A stretch of 64,000 nucleotides of DNA from Schleiferiaceae bacterium (GTDB taxonomy: Bacteria > Bacteroidota > Bacteroidia > Flavobacteriales > Schleiferiaceae), in contig JAGYKI010000006.1 in assembly GCA_018401735.1 (NCBI GenBank), positions 1 through 64,000 on the forward strand. The letters run 5' to 3'. Below the pieces are notes generated by a model. The model did not search any database. It was not told the DNA's origin and saw only the letters and a list, made by a program, of their open reading frames with translations. The first letter of the stretch is position 1, and each line of letters starts with the position of its first letter. Positions 55,339 through 63,717 of this stretch are shown here, in pieces. The position numbers were made by a program, and so were the translations under genes.

Positions 55339-55533
55339 GATGTTTTTATGTTTGTTTTCGTTTGGCTAAAGTAGATAAGGTGCTGGTAGAGAGCTGTTAA
55401 AGAAAGCTTAAAGCCTTTTAAGTGGTAGGGACTAGTCGGTGAACGGTGGACTTTAAAGGTTAAGACGAGAGTTCATCTACGTCTGGGTGCCACTTTAATA
55501 ACGTGAAGGCGGCGACTCTCAAAGTGTTTATGG

Positions 55534-55561
55534 TTTGATATAAGAAACCTCTCTACTTTTG
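55534..55561 (+). promoter_or_regulatory. Candidate promoter of the VF530 gene
   Basis: TTTG (55534-55537) and TACTTTTG (55554-55561) lie 16 nt apart, shorter than the normal 19-21. The ATG is 80 bp downstream. The rest of 55339-55641 shows no gene. Confidence 0.4.
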
Positions 55562-55641
55562 CAAATCATGCATCTTTGCCACAGACGAGTATTCAAATGC
55601 TCGGATAATAAAGACCATATAATTTTTGTAATCTCGCTTTT

Positions 55642-55887
55642 ATGGAAAAAGACGACCCAACTAAAAATGAGCAAACTAACAATCCTTTACATGGAGTTAA
55701 ATTAGCGGATATCCTAGAAAGTTTGGTGGAAAGCTTAGGCTGGGAGGATCTTTCCATGCGAATCAATATCAATTGTTTTAAGAGTAATCCTTCAATAAAA
55801 TCGAGCCTTAAGTTTTTAAGAAGAACTCCGTGGGCAAGAGAAAAGGTAGAGCGTTTGTATTTAAAAATAGAAGGAAGAAAAAGATAA
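55642..55887 (+). CDS. VF530 family DNA-binding protein
   Basis: The 81-residue protein matches VF530/DUF2132 with its core [38 protein letters not shown] and [15 protein letters not shown]. The family forms a small helical fold that was proposed to bind DNA. It has a short acidic leader. It stands alone, and the function in the cell is unknown. Confidence 0.9.
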   Translation: MEKDDPTKNEQTNNPLHGVKLADILESLVESLGWEDLSMRININCFKSNPSIKSSLKFLRRTPWAREKVERLYLKIEGRKR

Positions 55888-56206
55888 GTAGACATCAAGA
55901 AAGATGGTCTTTGCAGACAACCTTCTTTAAACCTGATTTTATATCGAACTTAAGTTTGTAGATAAGGGGCAGTTTGGTCTTGCGCATTTGTACCTTCACT
56001 TAATTCATAGTCAGGTTTAAGATATGTTCTTTGGTGGAGCGGTCCATGAGTTTTAGACCGTGGCTCGTACCAGGGATAGAAGTGAAAAGCCCGCAGCCTA
56101 AGAGCCTGCTTTTTTTGCCACGAGGAGGCGGACGCCACCGCAGGGCTTAAAAAAGCGGCGAGTAGGTGAGGACTTGTAACGGAAAGCCCGGCTGGTACCC
56201 AAAAAA
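55888..56206. other. Intergenic stretch with a dispersed-element end
   Basis: An end of the dispersed element is visible at about 55925-55960 (TATATCGAACTTAAG). The open frame 55950-56216 on the minus strand has unnatural composition and no family support, so it is not called. No other feature is seen. Confidence 0.5.
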
Positions 56207-56228
56207 AATCCCTCACAAAGGAGGGATT
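56207..56228 (-). terminator. Terminator of the DUF6132/rhodanese operon
   Basis: Stem AATCCCTC (56207-56214) with GAGGGATT (56221-56228); on the minus strand it is followed by eight T. It lies just after the stop at 56247. Confidence 0.85.
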
Positions 56229-56246
56229 AGGAGAAAAAATAAGGGA

Positions 56247-56501
56247 TTAATTGGGCTTATCGGCCTTTAGTTCTTTGGTGCTTTCCGCTTTATAGCTACT
56301 AGGTATGCTGCATTGGCCGCCCGCGCAACCGGTATTACTTAGGGCTTGGAGTATTAGAAAAAAGGCAAAACCGGCCACTAATCCGTTTTCGTCGCGGTAG
56401 GCGCTGTAGGCAATGGCCAGACCAATTCCCAGTCTTAACCAACGACTGAAACTCCAGGAAGTGCGAAAAACGGTGCTTATTACTTGCTCTTTATAATTCA
56501 T
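56247..56501 (-). CDS. YgaP-like small membrane protein
   Basis: The 84-residue protein (from ATG 56501, MNYKEQVISTVFRTSWSFSR) has two hydrophobic segments around a short turn (RLGIGLAIAYSAYRDENGLVAGFAFFLILQAL), then NTGCAGGQCSIP, as in DUF2892/YgaP membrane domains that often partner rhodaneses. It is the last gene of an operon with a rhodanese. Function: probably membrane part of a sulfur-transfer system, inferred. Confidence 0.75.
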   Translation of the reverse strand: MNYKEQVISTVFRTSWSFSRWLRLGIGLAIAYSAYRDENGLVAGFAFFLILQALSNTGCAGGQCSIPSSYKAESTKELKADKPN

Positions 56502-56535
56502 AAAAAATAGGGTGCCAAAATGGGGCGCCACGAAT

Positions 56536-56820
56536 TTAAACTTTTTGCGCTTGCATATAATTTACGTTTAACCAAGAGCCGGCATTATAGCATTCTAGAC
56601 CTTGGGCGCTTAAAAATTGCTCGGCCATTCCGCTGCGACCACCACTGGCGCAAACTAGAATTAAGGGCATGGTTAAGGCTTTAACATCGTCGATGCGGTG
56701 GGTAATTTCATCGAGGGGAATATTAACCGATTCGGCTACATTACCACCCATAAACTCGCCGCGCGAACGTACATCTACTACTGTGCCTTTGCCGGCATTA
56801 ATTAGATCTTGAATATTCAT
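56536..56820 (-). CDS. Single-domain rhodanese
   Basis: The 94-residue cytoplasmic rhodanese shows VVDVRSRGEF, NIPLDEI and the active-site loop VCASGGRSG (Cys57). Its ATG overlaps the end of the DUF6132 gene by 4 bp, and the YgaP-like gene follows after 34 bp, so all three are co-expressed. It is distinct from the two rhodaneses at 40652 and 40927. Confidence 0.9.
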   Translation of the reverse strand: MNIQDLINAGKGTVVDVRSRGEFMGGNVAESVNIPLDEITHRIDDVKALTMPLILVCASGGRSGMAEQFLSAQGLECYNAGSWLNVNYMQAQKV

Positions 56821-57020
56821 TTTTCTTTCTTTTTAGCATCCAACATGCTTAAAGCAATGCCACCCATTAAGGCGCCGTAAAGGCTAGAGTTTAGAGGGTC
56901 TCCGGTTATGGTGCAGCCATCTACACAGCCAATTTGTTGGTAGTAAATATAACCTGCCAATAAACCTACTGCGGTTCCAATAAAGGCGAACTTGTTGCTT
57001 GTGATGAAGGACTTAATCAT
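56817..57020 (-). CDS. DUF6132 family small membrane protein
   Basis: The 67-residue protein (ATG 57020, MIKSFITSNKFAF) has two membrane helices and the DUF6132 pattern GYIYYQQIGCVDGCTITGDPLNSSLYGALMGG. The GC...GC pair may bind metal or sulfur. It usually neighbours rhodaneses, as here. The longer open frame up to 57110 would add a 30-residue leader without family support. Confidence 0.82.
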   Translation of the reverse strand: MIKSFITSNKFAFIGTAVGLLAGYIYYQQIGCVDGCTITGDPLNSSLYGALMGGIALSMLDAKKKEK

Positions 57021-57112
57021 TTGTTTTTCTAGACCGCAAAGATGTTGGGATTGTAAATACTGGGAAGTGACTTGAATTACGTTCACCTCAGGTTTTTTCG
57101 CCTTGGGCAAAT

Positions 57113-57330
57113 CTACTTTAAAACCGGAGTTTGATGTGATTTAGGATTCAAAACTCTTATAAACGGCGGGTTATTTGCCGAAAAGCTAAGGCAATGGAGT
57201 GTTGTTGCTTTAGGCCAAGGCGCAGGAAAACGCTTTTTAGAAGAGGCTGAGAAGTGTTTTTTCAATAAAAATGAAAATGCAAGACTATAATTTTTCACCG
57301 AATTTAGGAGAGTACTATAATTGAACTCTG
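57113..57330. mobile_element. Diverged copy of the dispersed element
   Basis: The stretch shares the left-end order (AGGATTC...CTTATAAA...GGGTT), the GCTTTTTAGAAGAGGC and TTTTTTCAATAAA core, and a decayed right end (GCAAGACTATAATTTTTCACCGAA) with the copies at 54592 and 60948. The open frame 57113-57298 within it is not a gene. Confidence 0.5.
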
Positions 57331-57370
57331 CTTTGTGCTTAAAGATGCTAAGTTTGTAAAAAATACCAGC

Positions 57371-58645
57371 ATGCGTAAACTAGCCTTTTTCCTTTTTCCT
57401 TTAGCGATTATAGCTTGTAAAAATGATGCACCGACCACCGAGACAGAGACCGCGGCGCAGCAAAGTTCAGCGGGCATTAGCGTTCCCGAGGGTTTTAAGG
57501 CGGAAATTTATGCCGATAACTTAGGTTCGGGAAGGCATTTGGCCATTGGAAAAGCGGGTGATATTTATGCTCGTCTCGCGGTAGGCCAAGAAGGTAAATC
57601 CATAGTTGCTATGCGCGACACCAATGCCGATGGTAAGGTGGATATTACCGAGTATTTTGAGGAAATTGCTGGAGGGACAGGTATAAAGGTGCATAATAAT
57701 TACTTGTATTTCAGTACAAATGAACAGGTTTTTCGTCGCGCGTTTAAGGGTAATGAATTGGTTCCTTCGGGCGAACGCGAATTGGTTTTAAGCTTACCGA
57801 GTCAAAATCAACATGCGGCCAAACCATTGGCTTTTGATGGGCAGGACAGTATGTATGTAACCATTGGTGCACCTTCTAATGCTTGTCAAGATCCCGATCG
57901 TCAGCCAGGCGTGGTAGGGCAGGATCCTTGTCCACTTTTACAAACGTCGGGAGGAATTTGGAAATTTAGTGCCAGTACTTTGAACCAAACTTTCGCCGAT
58001 GGAAAGCGCTATGCTACAGGCATCAGGCATGCGGTGGGTATAACTTACAATACCAAAGACCAAAAGCTCTACGCTATGCAGCATGGGCGCGATCAATTGC
58101 ATGAATTTTGGCCAGACATTTATAGTGAAAAGGAAAGTTCGGAGCAGCCCGGGGAAGAGTTTTTAAGAATTGAGCCCGATTCAGATTTCGGCTGGCCTTA
58201 TTGCTATTTCGACTGGAAGAAACGCACTAAACTTCTCAACCCAGAATACGGTGGTAATAGCGATAGTATCGGTCGTTGTGTAGGTGTAGATTATCCCTTA
58301 ATGGGTTTCCCTGGGCACTGGGCCCCTAATGCGCTCGAATTTTACCAAGGCAATCAATTTCCGGTAAGCTACAAAGGTGGCGCTTTTATCGCCTTTCACG
58401 GCAGCTGGAATAGGGCGCCTTTCCCACAACAAGGCTATCGAGTGGTATTTGTGCCCTTCTCAGGTAATGACCCGATAAGCGGTTATACTAGTTTTGCTAC
58501 CGGTTTTGCAGGTGCAAGTGACGATCCTAGCTCGCCGGCAGATGCGAAATACCGACCCTGCGGTTTAGCGGTAGATCAAGCGGGAGCACTATACATTATC
58601 GATTCGCAAAAAGGTAGAGTGTGGCGTATTACTTATACAGGTTAA
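57371..58645 (+). CDS. PQQ-dependent sorbosone/glucose dehydrogenase-like lipoprotein
   Basis: The 424-residue protein (ATG 57371) has a lipoprotein signal (MRKLAFFLFPLAIIAC; Cys16) and a six-bladed quinoprotein glucose/sorbosone dehydrogenase fold: ISVPEGFKAEIYADNLGSGRHLA, MQHGRDQLHEFWPD, FLRIEPDSDFGWPYCYFD, FHGSWNRAPFPQQGY and KYRPCGLAVDQAGALYIID. It probably oxidises a sugar in the periplasm with PQQ; PQQ synthesis genes are not in the window. The stop overlaps the convergent Nramp-like gene by 4 bp. Confidence 0.88.
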   Translation: MRKLAFFLFPLAIIACKNDAPTTETETAAQQSSAGISVPEGFKAEIYADNLGSGRHLAIGKAGDIYARLAVGQEGKSIVAMRDTNADGKVDITEYFEEIAGGTGIKVHNNYLYFSTNEQVFRRAFKGNELVPSGERELVLSLPSQNQHAAKPLAFDGQDSMYVTIGAPSNACQDPDRQPGVVGQDPCPLLQTSGGIWKFSASTLNQTFADGKRYATGIRHAVGITYNTKDQKLYAMQHGRDQLHEFWPDIYSEKESSEQPGEEFLRIEPDSDFGWPYCYFDWKKRTKLLNPEYGGNSDSIGRCVGVDYPLMGFPGHWAPNALEFYQGNQFPVSYKGGAFIAFHGSWNRAPFPQQGYRVVFVPFSGNDPISGYTSFATGFAGASDDPSSPADAKYRPCGLAVDQAGALYIIDSQKGRVWRITYTG

Positions 58646-59895
58646 AAGAATCTAAAAAATAGATAAATTAAACTGAAGGCACTGAGAAATACAATGCCGG
58701 CATAGCTTAAAATTTGCATTACTAATTTAGGTCGGGCCGCCTCTTCGGGCAGATTACTCACCAATTGGAAGTTTACGATAGCGATGATGGGTGCAATCAC
58801 AAAGCTTATACTAGTAGCAATATCTACGAGCGATTTAAGCGAGGAGCCAAAGAAATAATAAATTGCTAAAGCGCCGCTTCCTATCACCAATAAGAGGAAA
58901 GAGTAAAGCTTGGAATTGGCCTGACTAAGACCTTCCTTATTTTGCAGAAGTACAATTACTCGTCTTCCTGCGCGGGCATATCCGTCAAATACTGCAATGC
59001 AAGTGCCAAACATAATGCTAAAAGCAGATGCGGTAATAAGAAGTTCGCTCCAATCGCCAATGTTTTCGGTGTATAAGGAAATGATGTCGTTGGCAAAGCC
59101 CGCCGAGCTGGCAGACAAGCTTTGTCCCGTTCCGTAGACTAAAAAGGCGCCTAAAACTAAAAAGCAAGGCGCCAAAAAAGCACTCAACCAATAGCCAAAT
59201 CTAAACTCGTTAAGGGTTTCTTTTAAACTAGGACGGTAGCCGCTTTCTTTAGCGCGGGCAATGGTCCATAAACTAGACCAAGCCGATAAGTCTACTGCAG
59301 TGGGCATCCAGCCCATTAAGGCGATTAAAAACAGAAACCCAGGCCCGGAAGGATCGAGAACCTCAGTGCTAAAGAAGCTAAAGTCGCTAGTTTTCGGCCC
59401 TTGCCAGATGCTTATAAAAAAGGCACTAAGGGTAGAAATTAAAAGCACGGAGCCGATTACTTTTATCAGGCGGTCGAGGATTTTATATCGACCAATAAGT
59501 AAGATCGCGATGCACAGAATAAAGACTAAGGCGGTGGTGATTTTAATGCTAAAGAGTTTTTCCAGCCCCAAAAGTTCATGCATAAATCCCGCGGTTACCG
59601 CTCCTACGGCGGCACTTACAAAAAACATCGAGGCCAGGGTAATTCCCACATACAGCCACAGCATCCAGAGACCTTTGCGCTTATAGCCATCAATTAGCGA
59701 TTCACCGGTAGCGCAGGCATAGCGTGCTCCGTATTCGAAGAAGGGGTACTTTAAAACATTGGCTAAAATTACGGCCCATAAAAGCCCAAAGCCATAATCT
59801 GCTCCAGCACGGGTACTTTGCACCAAGTGGCTTACCCCAATGGCCGTGCTAGCAAAAAGAATTCCTGGACCAAGGGATTTTAAGAATTTGTTCAT
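58642..59895 (-). CDS. Nramp-like membrane transporter with altered metal-site motif
   Basis: The 417-residue protein has 11 or so membrane helices with Nramp topology (FLKSLGPGILFASTAIG at the start; GYGARYACATGES-like helix 2; RYKILDRLIKVIG). In helix 1 the canonical metal-binding DPGN is replaced by AIGVSH, and in helix 6 MPH is replaced by MPTAVDLSAW. Both metal-ligand sets are therefore missing, so manganese/iron transport is doubtful. It is convergent with the sorbosone dehydrogenase gene. Confidence 0.82.
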   Translation of the reverse strand: MNKFLKSLGPGILFASTAIGVSHLVQSTRAGADYGFGLLWAVILANVLKYPFFEYGARYACATGESLIDGYKRKGLWMLWLYVGITLASMFFVSAAVGAVTAGFMHELLGLEKLFSIKITTALVFILCIAILLIGRYKILDRLIKVIGSVLLISTLSAFFISIWQGPKTSDFSFFSTEVLDPSGPGFLFLIALMGWMPTAVDLSAWSSLWTIARAKESGYRPSLKETLNEFRFGYWLSAFLAPCFLVLGAFLVYGTGQSLSASSAGFANDIISLYTENIGDWSELLITASAFSIMFGTCIAVFDGYARAGRRVIVLLQNKEGLSQANSKLYSFLLLVIGSGALAIYYFFGSSLKSLVDIATSISFVIAPIIAIVNFQLVSNLPEEAARPKLVMQILSYAGIVFLSAFSLIYLFFRFF

Positions 59896-59922
59896 CTTGT
59901 AAATTAACGAAGGAGTAAATAT

Positions 59923-59962
59923 AAATCTGAGGCTATAATTTTAGGCCGAGCTAAGCTTATAA
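59923..59962. repeat. Right end of the dispersed element
   Basis: TCTGAGGCTATAATTTTAGG followed by CCGAGCTAAGC matches the right ends at 54821 and 61165. It lies just before the promoter of the epimerase gene. Confidence 0.5.
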
Positions 59963-59979
59963 GGGACCAAATAAGTGAA

Positions 59980-59987
59980 TATATTTG
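59980..59987 (+). promoter_or_regulatory. -7 element TATATTTG of the epimerase gene
   Basis: Perfect TAnnTTTG match 21 bp before the ATG at 60009. No clear -33 element. Confidence 0.5.
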
Positions 59988-60008
59988 CCCTCTCTCAAAA
60001 AATGCAAG

Positions 60009-60947
60009 ATGTCTGAAAAAATATTAGTTCTCGGCTCATCCGGGCAGATTGGTACCGACTTAGTAGAAACCCTGCGTAACAATTACGGAGCGGATAATGT
60101 AATTGCCTCCGATCTGCGTCAGCCCTCAGCCGAGCGCCTTGCCCAAGGTCCTTTTGAAACTCTCAACGCCCTTGATGCCAAGGCCGCTTTCGACATTATT
60201 AAGAAGCACAAGGTTAGCCAAGTTTATCATTTAGTAGCCATGCTTTCGGCTACCGCCGAAAAGATGCCTTTGAAAGGTTGGGATCTTAATATGCAAAGTC
60301 TTTTCAATTTCTTAGAAATGGCACGCGAAAAGCATTTTAAAAAAATGTACTGGCCGAGTTCTATCGCCGCTTTTGGTCCAAATACCCCACGTGATAATAC
60401 CCCGCAGTTAACAGTAATGGATCCGGGTACGGTTTACGGTATCAGCAAATTAGCGGGTGAACTTTGGTGCGAATATTATTTTAAGAAATATGGAGTAGAT
60501 ACGCGTGGCTTGCGTTATCCAGGGCTAATTTCCTATAAAACGGAGCCTGGTGGCGGTACCACCGATTATGCGGTAGATATTTTCCACAAGGCGGCGAAAG
60601 ATCAGGATTACACCTGTTATTTGGGGGCCGACTCTAGCCTGCCGATGATGTATATGCCCGATGCCATTAAGGCAACCATTGGTATTATGGAAGCACCCGC
60701 CGAGCAGGTTAAAATTAGAACCTCTTATAATGTAGGTGCTTTTAGCTTTAATCCTGAAGAATTGGCGGCTTCGATTCGCAAGGAAAAGCCCAATTTTAAG
60801 ATGGATTATAATATCGACTCTCGCAATGAAATCGCTAAAGGTTGGCCGTCCAGCATCGACGATTCGGTAGCACGCGAACATTGGAATTGGCAACCCGAAT
60901 TTAGCCTAGAGGCCATGGTAAAGGATATGCTGAAAAACTTGAGCTAA
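60009..60947 (+). CDS. NAD-dependent epimerase/dehydratase family protein, L-threonine dehydrogenase-like
   Basis: The 312-residue extended SDR has the Rossmann motif VLGSSGQIGTDLVE (about 6-19), WPSSIAAFGP with the catalytic Ser, and the YGISKLAGE Tyr/Lys pair (about 143-151). PGLISYKTEPGGGTTDYAVDIFHKA matches the SDR-type L-threonine 3-dehydrogenases known from Bacteroidota and Archaea, which oxidise threonine to 2-amino-3-ketobutyrate. I chose ATG 60009 (MSEKILVLG); the TTG at 59985 lies inside the -7 element. Confidence 0.85.
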   Translation: MSEKILVLGSSGQIGTDLVETLRNNYGADNVIASDLRQPSAERLAQGPFETLNALDAKAAFDIIKKHKVSQVYHLVAMLSATAEKMPLKGWDLNMQSLFNFLEMAREKHFKKMYWPSSIAAFGPNTPRDNTPQLTVMDPGTVYGISKLAGELWCEYYFKKYGVDTRGLRYPGLISYKTEPGGGTTDYAVDIFHKAAKDQDYTCYLGADSSLPMMYMPDAIKATIGIMEAPAEQVKIRTSYNVGAFSFNPEELAASIRKEKPNFKMDYNIDSRNEIAKGWPSSIDDSVAREHWNWQPEFSLEAMVKDMLKNLS

Positions 60948-61200
60948 TACCAAATTTAGGCATGGCCTGTAGACTTATAAATAGTGGTTTTTAAGCTGAG
61001 GCGCTGAAGTAATGGCGCGAAATTGTAAGGGCTAAGGCGCCCAACATTACTTTTGGGAAGAGGCGTATAAGTTCTTTTCCAATAAATGATAATCTAGCCT
61101 TTAGCGAACTTGCTTTGGCTCGCGCTACAGCTGCATGATCCAGACTAGTCTTTTCTTTTTAAAGAAAATCTGGGTCTTTATTTTTGGTCGAATTCAGTTT
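60948..61200. mobile_element. Copy of the dispersed MITE-like element
   Basis: It aligns along its whole length with the copy at 54592-54857: left AAATTTAGGCATGGCC and TTATAAATAGTGG, core TTTTCCAATAAA, the segment CAGACTAGTCTTTTCTTTTT, and right end GAAAATCTGGGTC to TGGTCGAATTCAG. The terminal repeats are more worn than in the best copy. No gene. Confidence 0.55.
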
Positions 61201-61205
61201 ACTAA

Positions 61206-61715
61206 CTACTTCTTCTCCAAGTATACATCTAACAATAAATCTACCGTACCGCCCAAAGTATCGGTTTCAAAGCGAGTAGTGGCGCGTAAGCCAGTGCTGG
61301 TTTTATTACTTACATCGTAAGTAGTAGTGCCATTATTTGCATCGGTAATAGTGAAGCGTGTATCGCTAACATATTGTATCGTTCCGTTTCCACCTACGTT
61401 AACAGGAAAGTCAATATTTTGCCCAAATACCGAAGCTTGCATGGTGGTTTGTACAGAATAAGAAACGGTTTTTGCATTGGCATTAAAATTATAGAAACCT
61501 TGTGTTCCCGTTCCTGTTCCATTTAAGGGAATAGTAGCGATTACAGTAGTAAGACTGCCGTTGTAATCGGTTTGCGTGACGTTGAATTCGCCATTTAAAA
61601 AGGCCGCTAAACCAGTTAAGTTTTGACTGCCTGAAGGATCATTATCGCGATCTTTACTACAGGAAGTTAGGCTAATGGTAAGTATTAAAAGGCTTAGTTT
61701 AAAAACTGTTTTCAT
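61206..61715 (-). CDS. Lipoprotein of unknown function, paralogue 1
   Basis: The 169-residue protein has a lipoprotein signal (MKTVFKLSLLILTISLTSC; Cys19) and a lipocalin-like beta-rich body: FLNGEFNVTQTDYNGSLTTV, a TGTG turn, and closing DTLGGTVDLLLDVYLEKK. It is a clear paralogue of the next gene (LKGNFNITRADYNGSVGTI; DTLGASASLVLNLYLSKD). Both are probably in the periplasm or outer membrane. No family is recognised. Confidence 0.75.
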   Translation of the reverse strand: MKTVFKLSLLILTISLTSCSKDRDNDPSGSQNLTGLAAFLNGEFNVTQTDYNGSLTTVIATIPLNGTGTGTQGFYNFNANAKTVSYSVQTTMQASVFGQNIDFPVNVGGNGTIQYVSDTRFTITDANNGTTTYDVSNKTSTGLRATTRFETDTLGGTVDLLLDVYLEKK

Positions 61716-61959
61716 GTGGTGAAATTAGATTACGAATGTAGTAAATCAAAAGCTTGCCCCGCCTACTGTAAACTTTAAAACCACATTGTCAGATGAAATA
61801 CTGATTCACCTACAATTGCCAAAGGAGTAGGACCATGCAAAAAACCTTAGCGGTGCCTAGGCATAGTAAGAAAGGATGAGGTAAACCCTTTGACTTAGCC
61901 TAATTTCACATCCAACTCGGGTTATTTCTAAAGGAATTTTCTAAAAATGACATTAGGGT
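61716..61959. other. Spacer between the two paralogous lipoprotein genes
   Basis: About 240 bp without gene or recognisable signal. Confidence 0.45.
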
Positions 61960-62448
61960 CTAGTCTTTCGATAAATATAAGTTTAAGACTAAACTTGCGC
62001 TTGCCCCCAAGGTATCGCGCTGGTAACTCCTACTTAATACCAAACTATTGGCGGTCATTGCACTTACTTCATAGGTGGTTGATCCTGTTATGGGGTCATT
62101 AATGCTAAAGCTATTTTCACTAAGAATTTGAAAAGTCCCTGCTCCTGCAAGGTAGAGAGGGTAACTAGTGGAAGCCACTTCCATATTCGTGTTTAATAAG
62201 TAGGTAGTGGTTTTGGTAAAGGACTCAAAAAGGAAATTACCATCTGTGTTGGTGCCAGTGCCCGTAACGGGAAGGTTACCCAAGATGGTACCTACACTAC
62301 CATTATAATCTGCACGCGTAATATTGAAATTACCTTTGAGAACGGTAGATAAAGTTGGCTCGCTATTGGCGTTTTCTTCATCTTTTTCACAAGATGATAA
62401 TAAGCTAAGTGATAAAATAAGTAGGCCTAAACGGATAATGGTCTTCAT
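61960..62448 (-). CDS. Lipoprotein of unknown function, paralogue 2
   Basis: The 162-residue protein (from ATG 62448, MKTIIRLGLLILSLSLLSSC; Cys20) shares order and length with the paralogue at 61206 and about a third of identical positions by eye. Both have the pattern GNFNIT/GEFNVT...DYNGS, TGTGT, STTYEVS/TTTYDVS. It seems a recent-to-old tandem duplication. Its start is 30 bp downstream of the metallophosphoesterase stop, so the three genes may be one transcript. Confidence 0.75.
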   Translation of the reverse strand: MKTIIRLGLLILSLSLLSSCEKDEENANSEPTLSTVLKGNFNITRADYNGSVGTILGNLPVTGTGTNTDGNFLFESFTKTTTYLLNTNMEVASTSYPLYLAGAGTFQILSENSFSINDPITGSTTYEVSAMTANSLVLSRSYQRDTLGASASLVLNLYLSKD

Positions 62449-62478
62449 AAGAATATTTTGAGGCACCAAGATACTTAA

Positions 62479-63717
62479 TCAGACGATTGTTTCCCCTTTT
62501 TTAAATTCTAAAACTGTAATTTCTGGCCAAATGCCTACCCGTCCGGGGAAAGCTAAAAAACCAAAGCCGCGATTTACATAAAGGTATTTCCCCATTTCTT
62601 CGTACAAACCCGCCCATTTGGGATAGCGATATTTTACGGGACTCCATTTTATCCAGCCTGGAATTTCAATGCCAAATTGCATTCCATGAGTATGCCCACT
62701 TAAGGTAAGCGACATTTTTTTAGGATAGGTTTTTACAATTTGGTCGAAATGCGAAGGGTCATGTGAAAGCAATATGTGAAAGTCATTCGCATTAGTATCG
62801 GCCGTTGCTTTATCTAAATCGCCGTGTTGCACAAAACCACCCGTTCCCCAATTTTCAACACCCACTAAACGGAAACTTTCTCCGTCTTTTTCAATCAGGC
62901 GATTTTCATTGCGTAAAAGGTCAAAGCCAATATCTTTATGCGTTTGGTAAAGCTTCTGCATATTGGCTTCTTTCGCTGCCGCAGATGGCCAAGTAACATA
63001 ATCGCCGTAATCGTGGTTGCCCAAGATGGAATACTTGCCCATTGGTGCTTTTAACTTAGAGAAGACTTCCTTCCAAGGTTCCATTTCATCAGCGCTATTA
63101 TTTACTAAGTCGCCTGTGAAAACAATCATGTCACTTTTCTGCTCATTAATCAGGCCGATGCCATAGGCGATTTTCTCAGCATTATCGAAGCTGCCGCTGT
63201 GCACATCCGAAATTTGCGTCAGGGTAAAACCTTCGAAGGCCGCCGGTAAATCGGGGAAGTAAAGGGTTTTCTTCACGACCTTATAGTTGTATTTGCCTTT
63301 GATAACGCCGTATAAAATTCCGGCAAAAGGAATAACCGCTATACCGAGAGCAATTTGACTGACAAACTTCCGGCGCGAGGGTAGGAAAGTTTCAGAATCG
63401 GAGCCCGAAAACTGTCCAGCAACACCTACTAACATACGGGTCACATCTTCCGTAAGGAGGAAAAGACTGATAATTAATTTGGGAACAAATAAGAGCACGA
63501 AGCTAGCCATTACCACTTTGAAAACAGGGTTTTGCGGACCAGAATTGCGATCGAAATTTAAGATTGTGTATAAGACTAAAATTAGAAAAAGAACGGAAAC
63601 AATCCAGTAGCCATAACGAATCCAGACTTGGTCGCGCGAAAGGGTTTTAAAGGCTTGATAGGCGTAAATGTCTACCAGACTGAGCAAAACGAGGGGTAAT
63701 AAGATTCTGAATAACAC
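62479..63717 (-). CDS. Membrane-anchored metallophosphoesterase
   Basis: The 412-residue protein has three to four N-terminal membrane helices (about 5-140) and a C-terminal calcineurin-like phosphoesterase domain (about 160-410): TLTQISDVHSGSF (Asp/His), VFTGDLVNNS, YSILGNHDYGDY, LLSHDPSHFD and LTLSGHTHGMQFG. It resembles YkuE/YaeI-type phosphodiesterases, some of which cleave UDP-2,3-diacylglucosamine or other lipids. Substrate here is unknown. It probably starts the operon with the two lipoprotein genes. Confidence 0.88.
   Translation of the reverse strand: MLFRILLPLVLLSLVDIYAYQAFKTLSRDQVWIRYGYWIVSVLFLILVLYTILNFDRNSGPQNPVFKVVMASFVLLFVPKLIISLFLLTEDVTRMLVGVAGQFSGSDSETFLPSRRKFVSQIALGIAVIPFAGILYGVIKGKYNYKVVKKTLYFPDLPAAFEGFTLTQISDVHSGSFDNAEKIAYGIGLINEQKSDMIVFTGDLVNNSADEMEPWKEVFSKLKAPMGKYSILGNHDYGDYVTWPSAAAKEANMQKLYQTHKDIGFDLLRNENRLIEKDGESFRLVGVENWGTGGFVQHGDLDKATADTNANDFHILLSHDPSHFDQIVKTYPKKMSLTLSGHTHGMQFGIEIPGWIKWSPVKYRYPKWAGLYEEMGKYLYVNRGFGFLAFPGRVGIWPEITVLEFKKGETIV

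Noticed and set aside
55950..56216. 88-residue open frame on the minus strand
   Set aside because: Composition is unlike neighbouring genes, it overlaps a dispersed-element end and has no recognisable motif.
57113..57298. 61-residue open frame on the minus strand
   Set aside because: It lies within a copy of the dispersed non-coding element.
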